This document shows positions 33,010-42,303 of a DNA stretch of 64,000 bases, in pieces. Positions within the stretch are counted from its first letter, which is position 1; the number at the start of each line of letters is the position of its first letter. A program made the translations under genes and the position numbers. Under the pieces are notes generated by a model, which was given only the letters and a program-made list of their open reading frames with translations, was not told where the DNA came from and searched no databases. Source of the stretch: Nisaea sp. (GTDB lineage: Bacteria > Pseudomonadota > Alphaproteobacteria > Thalassobaculales > Thalassobaculaceae); NCBI RefSeq assembly GCF_034670185.1, contig NZ_JAXMNY010000001.1, forward strand, positions 1,240,001-1,304,000, read 5' to 3'.

Positions 33010-34638
33010 TCAGGCGGCTTCCGACTGCCGATCAAACATGATTTCGCCGCCGACGATGGCAAGGTCCGCCGACGCGTGCAGAATTTCCTCGGGCTCAACG
33101 GCGAACAGATCGCGATCGAACACGGTCACATCGCCGAGCTGACCCTGTGCCAGCGTGCCCTTGATACCTTCCTCAAACGACCCGAATGCCCCGCAATAGC
33201 TGTAGCAATGCAGCGCCTCTTCCAGGCTCAGCGCTTCGCTGGCGCCCAGAAGGGTGTCGCGTTTGGTCTTGCGGGTAATCATCGAATAAAGATTCTGGAA
33301 CGGGTTGGTGCTCGAAACCGGCGCATCTGAGCTGGCCGACGGATGAAGCCCCGCATCGAGGAAGGAGCGGAACGGATAGGCCTTGGCCGACGCCTCTTCA
33401 CCCAGCACGTCAATATAAAGATCGCCGAACTCGTACATGAAGATCGATTGCGGCGCCGGCAGCACGCCGATGCGCTGCATACGGGCAAGTTGGTCGGCAT
33501 TGAGGAAGCCGCAATGCTCGATACGGTGGCGGCGGTTGCTCTGCGCCTCGACATCGTTACCGATGGCCAACTCATAGGCCGTCAGGATCTGCTCGATAGC
33601 GCGGTCGCCGATGGCGTGGGCGGCAACCTGATAGCCCCGGTCGTGATAGTTCTTCACATAGTCGAAGAGCTGCTGATCCTCATAGATCATGATGCCGCGG
33701 TTTTCCGGCTCGCCGAGATAAGGATCGAACATCGCCGCCGTCTTGCCGCCAGCGCTGCCGTCGGTGAAGAGTTTCATCGGGCCGACGCGCAGCCACTCGT
33801 CCCCGTCGCCCGTCATCAGGCCCAGATCGATGGCCCGGTCCGGCCAGCCGTTGGCACCAGCCAGCATCATCAGGTGCATGCGCAGGCCGAACCCGCCTTC
33901 GCGCTTGAGCTGCTGATAGGCCAGCCATTCGTCATAGCCCTGACGCAGACCAACGCCTGGATCGGTCACGCTGGTAAAACCAAGCGAGAGATTGTGTTGT
34001 TGGCCCATGCGGACGCCCTCCGCTAGGGCATCGATACTGTAATCGCTGAGAACGGCCGTGATCTTTTCCTGTGCCCGTTCCTGCAGCAGTCCTGTGAGCT
34101 TGCCGTTCTGGCTCTCGATATGGCCGCCATCTGGCTGCGCTGTGCTCTCGTCAATCCCCGCGAGCTTCAGCGCCGCGCTGTTGGCGACGCCCATATGGCC
34201 GCAGGTGCGCTTGACGTAGACCGGGTTGTTCGGTGCAACGATGTCCAGCTCTTCACGATACGGGTGACGCTTGGCATCGAGCTCGAAATGGTCGTACCCA
34301 CGACCAAAGATCCACTCACCCGGCTTGGCCTTGTCGGCGCGCGCCTTGATCTTGGCCAGCAACGCCTGGAGCTTCGTGTCAGTTTTGCAATCGACCTCCG
34401 AGAGGCCAAGCCCGACCGCCATCAGATGCTGGTGCGCGTCGTTCAGTCCGGGAGCCGCCAGACGACCGTTCAATTCGATCACCCGTGTGTCGGCCCCGAC
34501 CAGCCCCTCCAGCTCGCTATTGCTGCCATGCGCAATCACACGTCCACCCCAGATCGCGACCGATTCGGTGAATCCGGCACCCAAACCGAGAAACACCTTG
34601 CCGCCACGCAATACCAGATCAGCTTTCGCCGTTGCCAT
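33010..34638 (-). CDS. YtcJ-like amidohydrolase
   Basis: A 542-residue member of the YtcJ/amidohydrolase 3 family. The metal HxH is in LNDAHQHLMAVG; other ligands are in YQVAAHAIGDRA, HRIEHCGFL and SASSDAPV. The start at 34638 (MATAKADLVLRGG) has an AAAAGGAATAG ribosome site and matches the family N-terminus; an open extension upstream is unrelated. It is the first gene of the reverse amidohydrolase operon. Known relatives act on amides, carbamates or formamides of amino compounds, but the substrate here is unknown. Confidence 0.86.
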   Translation of the reverse strand: MATAKADLVLRGGKVFLGLGAGFTESVAIWGGRVIAHGSNSELEGLVGADTRVIELNGRLAAPGLNDAHQHLMAVGLGLSEVDCKTDTKLQALLAKIKARADKAKPGEWIFGRGYDHFELDAKRHPYREELDIVAPNNPVYVKRTCGHMGVANSAALKLAGIDESTAQPDGGHIESQNGKLTGLLQERAQEKITAVLSDYSIDALAEGVRMGQQHNLSLGFTSVTDPGVGLRQGYDEWLAYQQLKREGGFGLRMHLMMLAGANGWPDRAIDLGLMTGDGDEWLRVGPMKLFTDGSAGGKTAAMFDPYLGEPENRGIMIYEDQQLFDYVKNYHDRGYQVAAHAIGDRAIEQILTAYELAIGNDVEAQSNRRHRIEHCGFLNADQLARMQRIGVLPAPQSIFMYEFGDLYIDVLGEEASAKAYPFRSFLDAGLHPSASSDAPVSSTNPFQNLYSMITRKTKRDTLLGASEALSLEEALHCYSYCGAFGSFEEGIKGTLAQGQLGDVTVFDRDLFAVEPEEILHASADLAIVGGEIMFDRQSEAA

Positions 34639-34796
34639 ATCGCTATTCCTTTTGGTACTGGCCAGCTCGAACCCTGAGGAGATACGGGGAGCCTGCCGGG
34701 AGGGATGCTCAGATTGCGGATGAAGATACGGTCTGTCAACGCCCCGGCCTTGGGTCCGTCTCAATCCTAAAACTGCAACATCATATTGGGGTTAAG

Positions 34797-34825
34797 TTGA
34801 CACTAACGCCAAGATATTGGATATT
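34797..34825 (+). promoter_or_regulatory. Predicted sigma-70 promoter of the SPOR lipoprotein gene
   Basis: A perfect TTGACA (34797-34802), 17-base spacer and GATATT (34820-34825), in a stretch that is unusually AT-rich, 56 bases before the ATG. Confidence 0.55.
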
Positions 34826-34880
34826 TTTCTAGTTATTGAACCAGGGTTGACTACCCCTTTTCGGCGGCGATTTTATTGCG

Positions 34881-36110
34881 ATGCGGCACCTGATCCGACG
34901 CTTTGTTCCTGTAATTCTGGTCGGCGCACTTTCCGCCTGCTCATTCGAAATGCCGGATCTGGATTTATTCAGCGACAGTGACACTCTTCCCGCCAAGGCT
35001 CCGCTCGCTCAGTTGCCGCCAGCTCCGCAACCGCTGTACCAGCCCGGCGACACCTATGTGTTCAATGACGACGGAAACGTGGTGCAGGAGCAGGTGGTCG
35101 GCGTCACGCCGGACCGAGTGACCTGGACCAACGATTCCGGTCTGATCTGGACCACGACGAACGAGCTGGTCACACCGCAACTGTCCTGGTCGTCCCATCC
35201 CGAACTCGGGCGCGGACGTCAGAGCATTATCGGTAATCCGGGCACCCTCTTCCCGCTACAGGAAGGCAATATCGTCGCCTACGGTATCCGTGGCAGCAGT
35301 GAGAAAGTGCCGACTGGTTGGGAAGACGAGGTGCGGTGCGTCGTAGCCGGTCAGGAAGATGTCACGGTGCCTGCCGGGACCTTCACAACCTACCGGATTG
35401 ACTGCAAACGCAAAAACGTCGACACCAGCCTCTATTACGCCCCGGTGGCTCAGAATTACGTTTTGCGCGAACGGACCTTTGCGAACTCCCGCTCTCGCAA
35501 GGAGCTGATGTCCGTTTCCCTGGCCGACAACCGGACGGAAGAGATGCCTGTCACCGTCGATCAGCCGGCGAACCTGACCGATATGGTCGCCCCTGCGACG
35601 AGCACTCATGCGAGCATGGCAAAGCCGGACCCCATGATGGCGCCGCCCAAGAAGGCCGGCGAAATGCGCGAGGAGATGGAAGACAGCCGGATGCTGACGC
35701 TGATCTCCCGGCTTGAAGCCGTGGTCGGCAAGCTGGAAAGCATGTCCGAAGGCAAGATGATGGCTCCGAAGGCAGAGGAGGAAATGAAATCCGCCTCTAA
35801 AACGGACGATCAAGACGACCAGAAAACATCCATGACAACAGCAAGCCCAGACGGCAAATACGGTATCCATCTGGAATCCTACAGGACCATGCAAGGCGCC
35901 CGGCGCGGCTGGTCCGCGCTTGAGAAGCGCTATCCGAATGAGTTGAAGGATCTCAGCTTCAAGACCGTCGAGTTTGATGCCGGCGACGGACGCGGCACAT
36001 TCGTCCGGCTGGTCGGTGCCGCCTTCAAGACCCGGGCCGACGCACTCAAAGCCTGCAGTGCCATGAAAGCCAAGCGCCAGTTCTGCCAGGCCGTCAGGAT
36101 CGCACGCTAA
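34881..36110 (+). CDS. SPOR-domain lipoprotein, function unknown
   Basis: A 409-residue protein with a lipoprotein signal (lipobox LSAC, Cys20), a beta-rich periplasmic middle part (YQPGDTYVFNDDGNVVQEQ to about residue 215), then a Met/Lys/Glu-rich linker with predicted coiled-coil character (SRLEAVVGKLESMSEG) and a C-terminal SPOR-like fold (YGIHLESYRTMQGARRGW, then FVRLVGAAFKTRADALKAC). SPOR domains bind denuded glycan strands of peptidoglycan, often at the division septum, so it is probably a wall-associated outer-membrane lipoprotein. A signal of its own (TTGACA promoter) precedes it and it stands alone. The middle domain is not recognised. Confidence 0.72.
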   Translation: MRHLIRRFVPVILVGALSACSFEMPDLDLFSDSDTLPAKAPLAQLPPAPQPLYQPGDTYVFNDDGNVVQEQVVGVTPDRVTWTNDSGLIWTTTNELVTPQLSWSSHPELGRGRQSIIGNPGTLFPLQEGNIVAYGIRGSSEKVPTGWEDEVRCVVAGQEDVTVPAGTFTTYRIDCKRKNVDTSLYYAPVAQNYVLRERTFANSRSRKELMSVSLADNRTEEMPVTVDQPANLTDMVAPATSTHASMAKPDPMMAPPKKAGEMREEMEDSRMLTLISRLEAVVGKLESMSEGKMMAPKAEEEMKSASKTDDQDDQKTSMTTASPDGKYGIHLESYRTMQGARRGWSALEKRYPNELKDLSFKTVEFDAGDGRGTFVRLVGAAFKTRADALKACSAMKAKRQFCQAVRIAR

Positions 36111-36205
36111 ACCTGTCGAACACGCCGCACCGGACTCAAACCTGGAATGGATTGCACGGACTCCCGTGACGGGATAAGCATCGTGCGCGCGGTCGGCGTC
36201 TCTCC

Positions 36206-37138
36206 ATGCGGGTCCTCTCAATGAACACTGAAAACAGTCCCGCAGCCGTCGAGAGTGACGGGCTCAGCAACCCTGCCCGCGCCATCGGGCTGATCCTCGT
36301 CGCGGTATCCATGTTTGCGACGATGGAGGCGCTGGCGAAATACACATCCGAGACCATCCGGATCGAAATGGTCATCTGGGGGCGGTATTTCTTCCATTTT
36401 GTCGGAATGGTTCTTGTTCTCCCGCTGCTGGGTGTTCGACGCACATTCCATGTCAAGAACCCGATCATGGTCAGTATTCGGGGACTTCTCCTGCTCGGCT
36501 GCACCATCTGCTTTTTCACCGCGATATCGCTGATACCGCTGACGGACGCCAATTCCATCGCTTTCGTATCCCCGCTGATCACCGTCGCCCTTTCCGCCTT
36601 TGTCCTGCGCGAGAAAGTCGGCATCCGGCGCTGGGCCGCCGTAGGGATTGGTTTTGTCGGCGTTCTGATCGTGCTGAGGCCCGGGTTTAACGAAATCCAC
36701 TGGGCTTATTTCCTGGTCCTTGGCATGGCCACGATGTTCAGCATTTTCGGCCTGATGACACGGTCGCTCAACCGTACCGAAGACCCGGTCGCCATGCAGT
36801 TCCATGCGGCACTGGTCGGTTTTATCGGAACAGGCATACTGATTTTCTTTTGTTGGGAGACACCGAGTCTCCGCGAGTGGGGTTTTCTGATCGTGATCGG
36901 CGCTATAGGCGGCGTTTCTCACCAGATCCTGATCTTCGGCTTCCGGTACGCCAGCGCCTCCTTGCTGGCACCGTTCCATTACATCGTCATCATCTGGGCG
37001 ACGATATACGGGTACTTCATTTTCGACGACGTGCCTGAGGTCTGGACCTTCGCGGGCGCCGCCCTGATCGTGACCGCCGGGCTTTATGTCTGGATCCGAG
37101 AACGGCAAATCAAACCCACGCCGCCCGCACAACATTAA
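36206..37138 (+). CDS. DMT family (EamA) transporter 1
   Basis: A 310-residue inner-membrane protein with ten predicted helices arranged as two EamA repeats (drug/metabolite exporters). The strongest marks are IPLTDANSIAFVSPLITVAL at the end of the first EamA unit and VGIRRWAAVGIGFVGVLIV. The next gene is a paralogue with the same landmarks. An internal ATG at 36221 is an equally possible start, and neither has a strong RBS. The substrate is not predictable; amino acid or nucleotide-like metabolite export is common in the family. Confidence 0.88.
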   Translation: MRVLSMNTENSPAAVESDGLSNPARAIGLILVAVSMFATMEALAKYTSETIRIEMVIWGRYFFHFVGMVLVLPLLGVRRTFHVKNPIMVSIRGLLLLGCTICFFTAISLIPLTDANSIAFVSPLITVALSAFVLREKVGIRRWAAVGIGFVGVLIVLRPGFNEIHWAYFLVLGMATMFSIFGLMTRSLNRTEDPVAMQFHAALVGFIGTGILIFFCWETPSLREWGFLIVIGAIGGVSHQILIFGFRYASASLLAPFHYIVIIWATIYGYFIFDDVPEVWTFAGAALIVTAGLYVWIRERQIKPTPPAQH

Positions 37139-37168
37139 ACGACACGCACACGGAAGACGGAAAAGACC

Positions 37169-38083
37169 ATGTCAGGTGCTCAGCATCACCGCCCTGCTCT
37201 CGGCATCTGCCTGATAGTCGCCGGGTTCACCGTGTTTTCCTGCATGGATGCGCTGGTAAAGCAGAGCGCCGAGACATTCCCGATCGAGCACATCACGTTC
37301 GTCCGCTATGCCGCGCACCTTGCATTGCTGGTGGTTCTTATCCCGTTTTTCGGCATCCGGACCTTCCTTGGAGGTCGGCGGCTGGGATTCCTCACCATCC
37401 GCGGATGTTTCCTGTTTATCTCGACCATTCTGTTCTTCGGCGCCATCGCCAGCCTGCCACTCGCGGAAGCCGCAGCTATCAGCTTCATGGCACCAGTGCT
37501 GACTGTCGGGCTCTCCGCACTGATCCTGAAAGAAAGCGTCGGCATCCGGCGCTGGAGCGCGGTTGCAGTCGGCTTTCTGGGTGTGCTGATCATTTTGAGG
37601 CCCGGCCTGCAAGAACTGACCACGGCGCATCTCATGGTGCTCGGCACGGCATTCGGCTTTTCGGCGTTCTCGCTGATGACGCGGCACGCCGGGAAAGAGA
37701 CCCCGGCCCTCGCCACGCTGTTTCTGACGGCCGTTACCGGCGTGATCGGGTCGGCCGCGTTATTGCCCTTCGCCGGCGCGTGGCCGGTCGCCTTGGGATC
37801 AAGCTGGGGAATCCTGGCCCTGATCGGCCTGCTCGCCCTTCTGGCCGAGTTATGTCTGGTGCATGGCTACCGCTGCGCTGCCGCGTCCCTGCTGGCGCCA
37901 TTCCAGTATATTCAGATGCTCTGGGCCACGCTGCTGGGCTGGGTCGTGTTCAACAGCCTGCCCGACATCTGGACCAGCATCGGCGCCGCGCTGATTATCG
38001 GCGCGGGCCTCTATATCTGGCTGAGGGAAACCCGGATCAGGCAGGTTACGCCGAGCGAAGCCCCCGCCAGCGAGTTGACGTGA
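37169..38083 (+). CDS. DMT family (EamA) transporter 2
   Basis: A 304-residue paralogue of the preceding transporter, 30 bases downstream with GGAAAAG before its ATG. It has ten helices with LPLAEAAAISFMAPVLTVGL and VGIRRWSAVAVGFLGVLII, in the same positions as in transporter 1, so the pair arose by tandem duplication. Its 3' end overlaps the convergent MFS gene by 38 bases. The pair may work as a heterodimer or as two exporters of differing specificity. Confidence 0.88.
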   Translation: MSGAQHHRPALGICLIVAGFTVFSCMDALVKQSAETFPIEHITFVRYAAHLALLVVLIPFFGIRTFLGGRRLGFLTIRGCFLFISTILFFGAIASLPLAEAAAISFMAPVLTVGLSALILKESVGIRRWSAVAVGFLGVLIILRPGLQELTTAHLMVLGTAFGFSAFSLMTRHAGKETPALATLFLTAVTGVIGSAALLPFAGAWPVALGSSWGILALIGLLALLAELCLVHGYRCAAASLLAPFQYIQMLWATLLGWVVFNSLPDIWTSIGAALIIGAGLYIWLRETRIRQVTPSEAPASELT

Positions 38084-39272
38084 ACACGGTGAACATCGAC
38101 AGGAACATGAACCCGGCGATGGCATAGAACACCAGTGCCGGCTGATCATTGTCGAGAATGAAACCGAAGATCATCGGCGCAATGATCCCGCCGATGCTGA
38201 AGCCGGTGGTGACGAAGCCGAAAACCTTGCCGTACTGCCCGTCGGGCGTGACCGAGCGCACGATCATGTCGCGCGATGGCATGATCATGCCGTGCATAAT
38301 GCCCTGCAGGGTCAGCGATGCCAGCAGCAGCGGCTCGGGCATGTCGACAAGCGCGACAATGGAAATCATCACCGCCGTCGCCAGGAAGCAAAAGGCCGCG
38401 ATCACATTGTGATTGGAGGTCTTGTCCGCCAGATACCCGCCGAAGAGGATCCCGACAGTGGTGCCGACGAGATAGCCTGTCAGCGCCCCTGTCGCTATCG
38501 GAAGGGCCGTGCCGTGTAACAGGTTGAGAGCGGAAACCAGGAAGTTGTTGAGCCCGCCAGAGCCAAGCGCCGTCATGATGTAAAAACCGAGACACATCAG
38601 GATCGGGAACGAGAACAGCAGCGCCCGGCTGGAGGAATCGGCCGGTTTAGCCTGCTCTTCCGCTGGTTTCTGCTTATTGTGCAAACTGCCAGCGAACACC
38701 AACAGAACAGCGGCGGTTGCAAGACCGGCAAGGCCAACTCCGACAAGGGCCATACGCCAGCCGGCGATATCGCTCAAAAAGATGATCAGCGGCGGCGCGA
38801 CAGCGAAACCGGCGAAACCGGCAAAGGTATGCAGGCTGAAGGCGCGCCCCATGCGCGGCCCTGAAACCGAGGCCGACAGGATCGCGTAATCAGCCGGGTG
38901 ATAGACACCGTTGGCAACGCCAGCGATCGCCATCATGGCAAGTAAGCCCCAGAAACCGTCCCCGAACCCGATCATCATAAAGGCAAAAGATTCAGCCGCG
39001 AGGCCGCCGATCAGAATCCAGCGCGCTCCGAACTTATCCACCAGATAGCCGAACGGAAGCTGCGTGCTCGCCGTGGCGCCACTGAACACGGTCATGATCA
39101 GCCCGAGCTCAAGAAAGCTGACGCTGAACTCCTCGCGAAGCGTCAGAAACAGCGGCGGCAGAAGAAGAATGAAGAGATGACTGAAAAAATGCGCAACACC
39201 GATCAGGCCAATCACCTTGAAGTCGGCGAGTGAGCCGCCTTCCGGCGGCGCGGCGTGCGTTTCGGCGGTCAT
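38046..39272 (-). CDS. MFS transporter (fosmidomycin-resistance-like)
   Basis: A 408-residue major facilitator with 12 predicted helices. LREEFSVSFLELGLIMTVFS and the loop YLVDKFGARWILIGG are as in the FSR/NarK-like MFS group. It ends 38 bases inside the second DMT gene on the other strand. It is monocistronic. The substrate is unknown. Confidence 0.87.
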   Translation of the reverse strand: MTAETHAAPPEGGSLADFKVIGLIGVAHFFSHLFILLLPPLFLTLREEFSVSFLELGLIMTVFSGATASTQLPFGYLVDKFGARWILIGGLAAESFAFMMIGFGDGFWGLLAMMAIAGVANGVYHPADYAILSASVSGPRMGRAFSLHTFAGFAGFAVAPPLIIFLSDIAGWRMALVGVGLAGLATAAVLLVFAGSLHNKQKPAEEQAKPADSSSRALLFSFPILMCLGFYIMTALGSGGLNNFLVSALNLLHGTALPIATGALTGYLVGTTVGILFGGYLADKTSNHNVIAAFCFLATAVMISIVALVDMPEPLLLASLTLQGIMHGMIMPSRDMIVRSVTPDGQYGKVFGFVTTGFSIGGIIAPMIFGFILDNDQPALVFYAIAGFMFLSMFTVFTSTRWRGLRSA

Positions 39273-39362
39273 TTTAAGTTCCAGGCGGAAAGACTGATGA
39301 GTATCTGCAAACTGGAACCGACGGGACGAGAGGTCAAGCGCGCCCTCTCGTCCGAAACGGAT

Positions 39363-39776
39363 TTACTGTTGTGCCAACCACCAGCGGGCAATCCGCTTCC
39401 CGGAATCGTCCGTGCTTTCGAACTCATTGTCTTCCAGCAAACGGACCCGCAGGCACCGCTCTTTGGCACCGCCATAGGGAGACAGACAATAGTGCTCCTT
39501 GGTCGGCCGGACCGTCCCGGTCTCGTGCACTTCAGGGAAGCCGTTCTGGGCGGGCACCTTCAACGAGTAGACCTTGCCCTTCTCCACCCTGAGGTAAAAG
39601 GCACGGTTACCGTTGCTCAACCAACCGGAAATCATGCGGCCCGATGCCAAGGCGAGAAACCCCGGTCCCGTCATGGCCCTTGGATCGTAGGCACGCGCTA
39701 CATCCGAGAAAACGGAAGCACACGTGACCATCACGACAGCAGCACAAGCGATTTTAGTAAAGGGCTTCAAATGCAC
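39363..39776 (-). CDS. Exported hypothetical protein
   Basis: A 137-residue protein with a clear signal peptide (IACAAVVMVTCASVFSDVARA, cleaved near residue 29). The mature 108 residues, DPRAMTGPGFLALASGRMISGW to the end, contain two close Cys (HYCLSPYGGAKERCLR) that could form a disulfide. I recognise no family. It is upstream of the MFS transporter on the same strand, separated by about 90 bases. Confidence 0.65.
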   Translation of the reverse strand: MHLKPFTKIACAAVVMVTCASVFSDVARAYDPRAMTGPGFLALASGRMISGWLSNGNRAFYLRVEKGKVYSLKVPAQNGFPEVHETGTVRPTKEHYCLSPYGGAKERCLRVRLLEDNEFESTDDSGKRIARWWLAQQ

Positions 39777-39904
39777 AGTAAAATCTCCATTTTTATTGTG
39801 CTACTTTCTTTAGAACGCAACAATACCAGAACAAAATGCAAAAGCTGAACACATTCATTCAAAATGTTGATTCTTATGCATTTTAATTAATCTGAATTTA
39901 TAAA

Positions 39905-40261
39905 ATGCCACATGCATCCGCAATATTCAGCCGATTTTCTTTCATCTGGGCGCTGGCATCCCTGATCTGGATTGTACCGCTCACCATTTTCTTCGTGAAC
40001 CGATGGGATCGGGATCTGGCACCGATTGACCGCACGTATTTACTCCGTGCGCAAACATGCAAAGCCAATTATCGAGAGCAGGACGCGCAGGACCGCTGCC
40101 TTCTGATCATGGAGCTAGAGCATTTTCAGTCCCGCAGCATCATGACCGCCAACCGGGTGCTTGCCAGTGCCGGCCCGCCCTTGATCGGACTGGGTCTTCT
40201 CGTCTATCTGAGACGCCGTCGGTCTCAGGACCGGTCAGCGGGAAAGGGACGGTCTTCGTGA
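39905..40261 (+). CDS. Small membrane protein, function unknown
   Basis: A 118-residue protein with two membrane segments, at about residues 12-32 (FIWALASLIWIVPLTIFFV) and 88-101 (GPPLIGLGLLVYL), and a periplasmic or cytosolic loop with two Cys (TCKANYREQDAQDRC). Its stop (TGA) overlaps the GTG start of the HD-domain gene by 4 bases, so the two are translationally coupled and probably functionally linked. The upstream 39777-39904 gap is very AT-rich and could hold the promoter for both. Confidence 0.62.
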   Translation: MPHASAIFSRFSFIWALASLIWIVPLTIFFVNRWDRDLAPIDRTYLLRAQTCKANYREQDAQDRCLLIMELEHFQSRSIMTANRVLASAGPPLIGLGLLVYLRRRRSQDRSAGKGRSS

Positions 40262-40863
40262 AATCCACTAAATCAACACCGCCCGCACGGGCATGGCAGC
40301 GCATGCTCAGCGGACGCAGGCTCGATCTTCTCGACCCGTCCCCTCTTGATGTTGAAATCGAGGACATCGCCCACGGTCTTTCCCGGGTCGCGCGCTGGAA
40401 CGGACAAACAGAAGGCCGCTGGCCCTATTCCGTTGCCGAACATTCCGTCCTGGTAGAAATCCTTGTGCACCGGCTCTACCCGGATCTCGCATTGAAATGG
40501 CGTCTCGCGGCGCTGCTGCACGATGCGGCGGAGTATGTGATCGGCGACATGATCACACCGTTCAAGACAATCATTGGATCGGATTATAAAAGCGTCGAGC
40601 GACGACTTGAAGAAGCGGTGCATCTCCGCTTCGGACTGCCGGCCGCCCTTCCCGCCGACATCGTCAAGAAAATCAAACGCGCCGATAAAATCGCGGCATA
40701 TCTCGAAGCTACACAGCTCGCAGGGTTTTCTCTGCCGGAAGCAAACAAGATTTTCGGAAAACCGAAAACCGGGCTTGATGTCGTGATTGAACCGATCTCG
40801 CCGACAGCCGCAAAACAATCTTATATCAAGCGTTTCCGCATTCTGGGCGGCCCGGTCACCTAG
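40258..40863 (+). CDS. HD-domain phosphohydrolase (YfbR-like)
   Basis: A 201-residue HD protein. The metal motif H...HD...D is in AEHSVLV, AALLHDAAEYVIGD and ADKIAAY, matching YfbR/HDDC2-like 5'-nucleotidases that act on deoxyribonucleoside monophosphates. The start is the GTG at 40258, overlapping the previous stop, with GGAAAGGGAC upstream; an open frame extending 5' to 40057 is only a shadow of the membrane-protein gene. The coupling with a small membrane protein is unusual for this family. Substrate within the nucleotide class is inferred. Confidence 0.84.
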   Translation: MKSTKSTPPARAWQRMLSGRRLDLLDPSPLDVEIEDIAHGLSRVARWNGQTEGRWPYSVAEHSVLVEILVHRLYPDLALKWRLAALLHDAAEYVIGDMITPFKTIIGSDYKSVERRLEEAVHLRFGLPAALPADIVKKIKRADKIAAYLEATQLAGFSLPEANKIFGKPKTGLDVVIEPISPTAAKQSYIKRFRILGGPVT

Positions 40864-40917
40864 GCATCGATTGGTGAAGCGTCAGCTCATCTGACAGCGT
40901 CCGGCGCTGGATTAAGA

Positions 40918-42180
40918 ATGCACGTTCCGGCACAATCAAAGAGAGTGGACGAAGTCGCCGAAAATTCTCGGTTCTCTCAGGAGCACGCGACGCTAATGCA
41001 GGATCAGAAAACCGATAAACCGCAGAAAAAGCGCAAGCTTTCACCGATTTTGGATCAGATCATCTATGGCCCGCCCAGCGTCACCTGGAATATCCATGAA
41101 TTGACCCGGAAGCGGGAAATTGGTGATCCGTTTTTCAAAATCCCGAGCCTCAACCGGATCATTATTTTCAAGTACCCGAACTTCAAGGTTGAGGTGTCCG
41201 ATGCCGCGTCGACCAGTTTTGCGAACAAAAACGCCTCGCTGTCTGATGACCGGCCTGTCGAAACCGCCCTCTACATACCGAATGACGAAGAACTGCCCCA
41301 GGAAGGCGGTTATGCGGTCTACCTTCGGCAAAAAGACGCGGCAAAGCTTCTGCAGCGCTATGTCGGCATTGCCGAGGATGGCATGACCGAAGCGATGCAG
41401 AGGGATCTCTCATTTCTGCAAATGATCGATGACCTTCCGTCCCTGGACCCATTCCTGCTGAAAACAGCATTTGAGCGCCACAAGGCAGTCTGCAATCCCG
41501 CCTATCTGGTGATGAAAGATGGTGAAGAAGACAAAATCAAATCGGTGATCCGGAACAAGGTCCGGCCGATCGTCAATAAAGCGCTCGGCGCCGATGTAAA
41601 CGAAACGATGAAAACTCAGCGCTTCATTGATGCCATCTGGGATCCGACCATTCCGGAAGCTGCCCTTTTCATCGAGGCTTTCAAGATCGACAGCAAAGAG
41701 GTCGCGAATGTGTTCAGCGCCTGGAAAGGCGTTTCATTTTACCAGTATCAGTTTGAAATCAACAAACCCCTGATTGCCGACGTTATCCGGTGGCTAAAAT
41801 CGGAAAACTCCACGCCCATCGACCATCGCGAGCATCGCGCCTTCCTTCCACAACAAAATATGTTCAAACAACAGGTATTGAAAAAAACGCTCAACCTACT
41901 CGCCAATATTAACCAGATATTTAAAGATTTCGACGCATGTTACGAAAAGTTTATCAATAATGGAGACCCTGTCCCCTTTCGAAACTTTCTGATTACATCG
42001 CACTATCGATACTGGCTACTCGGCTATTGCTGCACAGCGTTGATGCACACGCGGAACATCTTCGAACGGTGCCTATCTGGAGGCACTCGCGGTGCCCTCA
42101 GGTTTGAGCAACTGAACGATATGCTGACAAATATTGATTCTACGGTGAGTAGCAAGTCACAAGGGGCTAACGACTTATAG
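40918..42180 (+). CDS. Hypothetical protein, first gene of an unknown trio
   Basis: A 420-residue soluble protein that I do not recognise. The N-terminus is rich in Lys/Gln (KPQKKRKLS), then comes ILDQIIYGPPSVTWNIHELTRKREIG and mixed alpha/beta sequence; the second half is helical (TLNLLANINQIFKDFDAC). There are no membrane segments, signal peptide, Walker motif or catalytic signature. Two starts are possible: 40918, or the ATG at 40996, which has AGGAG 12 bases upstream. The following genes on the same strand (42304-43422, 43429-44820) are likewise unknown, and the region is slightly less GC-rich than the neighbours. Confidence 0.7.
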   Translation: MHVPAQSKRVDEVAENSRFSQEHATLMQDQKTDKPQKKRKLSPILDQIIYGPPSVTWNIHELTRKREIGDPFFKIPSLNRIIIFKYPNFKVEVSDAASTSFANKNASLSDDRPVETALYIPNDEELPQEGGYAVYLRQKDAAKLLQRYVGIAEDGMTEAMQRDLSFLQMIDDLPSLDPFLLKTAFERHKAVCNPAYLVMKDGEEDKIKSVIRNKVRPIVNKALGADVNETMKTQRFIDAIWDPTIPEAALFIEAFKIDSKEVANVFSAWKGVSFYQYQFEINKPLIADVIRWLKSENSTPIDHREHRAFLPQQNMFKQQVLKKTLNLLANINQIFKDFDACYEKFINNGDPVPFRNFLITSHYRYWLLGYCCTALMHTRNIFERCLSGGTRGALRFEQLNDMLTNIDSTVSSKSQGANDL

Positions 42181-42303
42181 AGTCTTGGTTTTATTAACAA
42201 AACAAAGAAATTCCATTGAAAATAGTCCCTTTATCCGCCACAAGTATCAAGCGCACAATCTTGGGTGCGATCAGTGGGGCTGAGTACGGAGCCAAAAGCA
42301 GGC

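Noticed and set aside
40057..40257. 5' extension of the HD-domain protein
   Set aside because: It overlaps the membrane-protein gene in another frame. The GTG at 40258 has a ribosome site and matches the family N-terminus.
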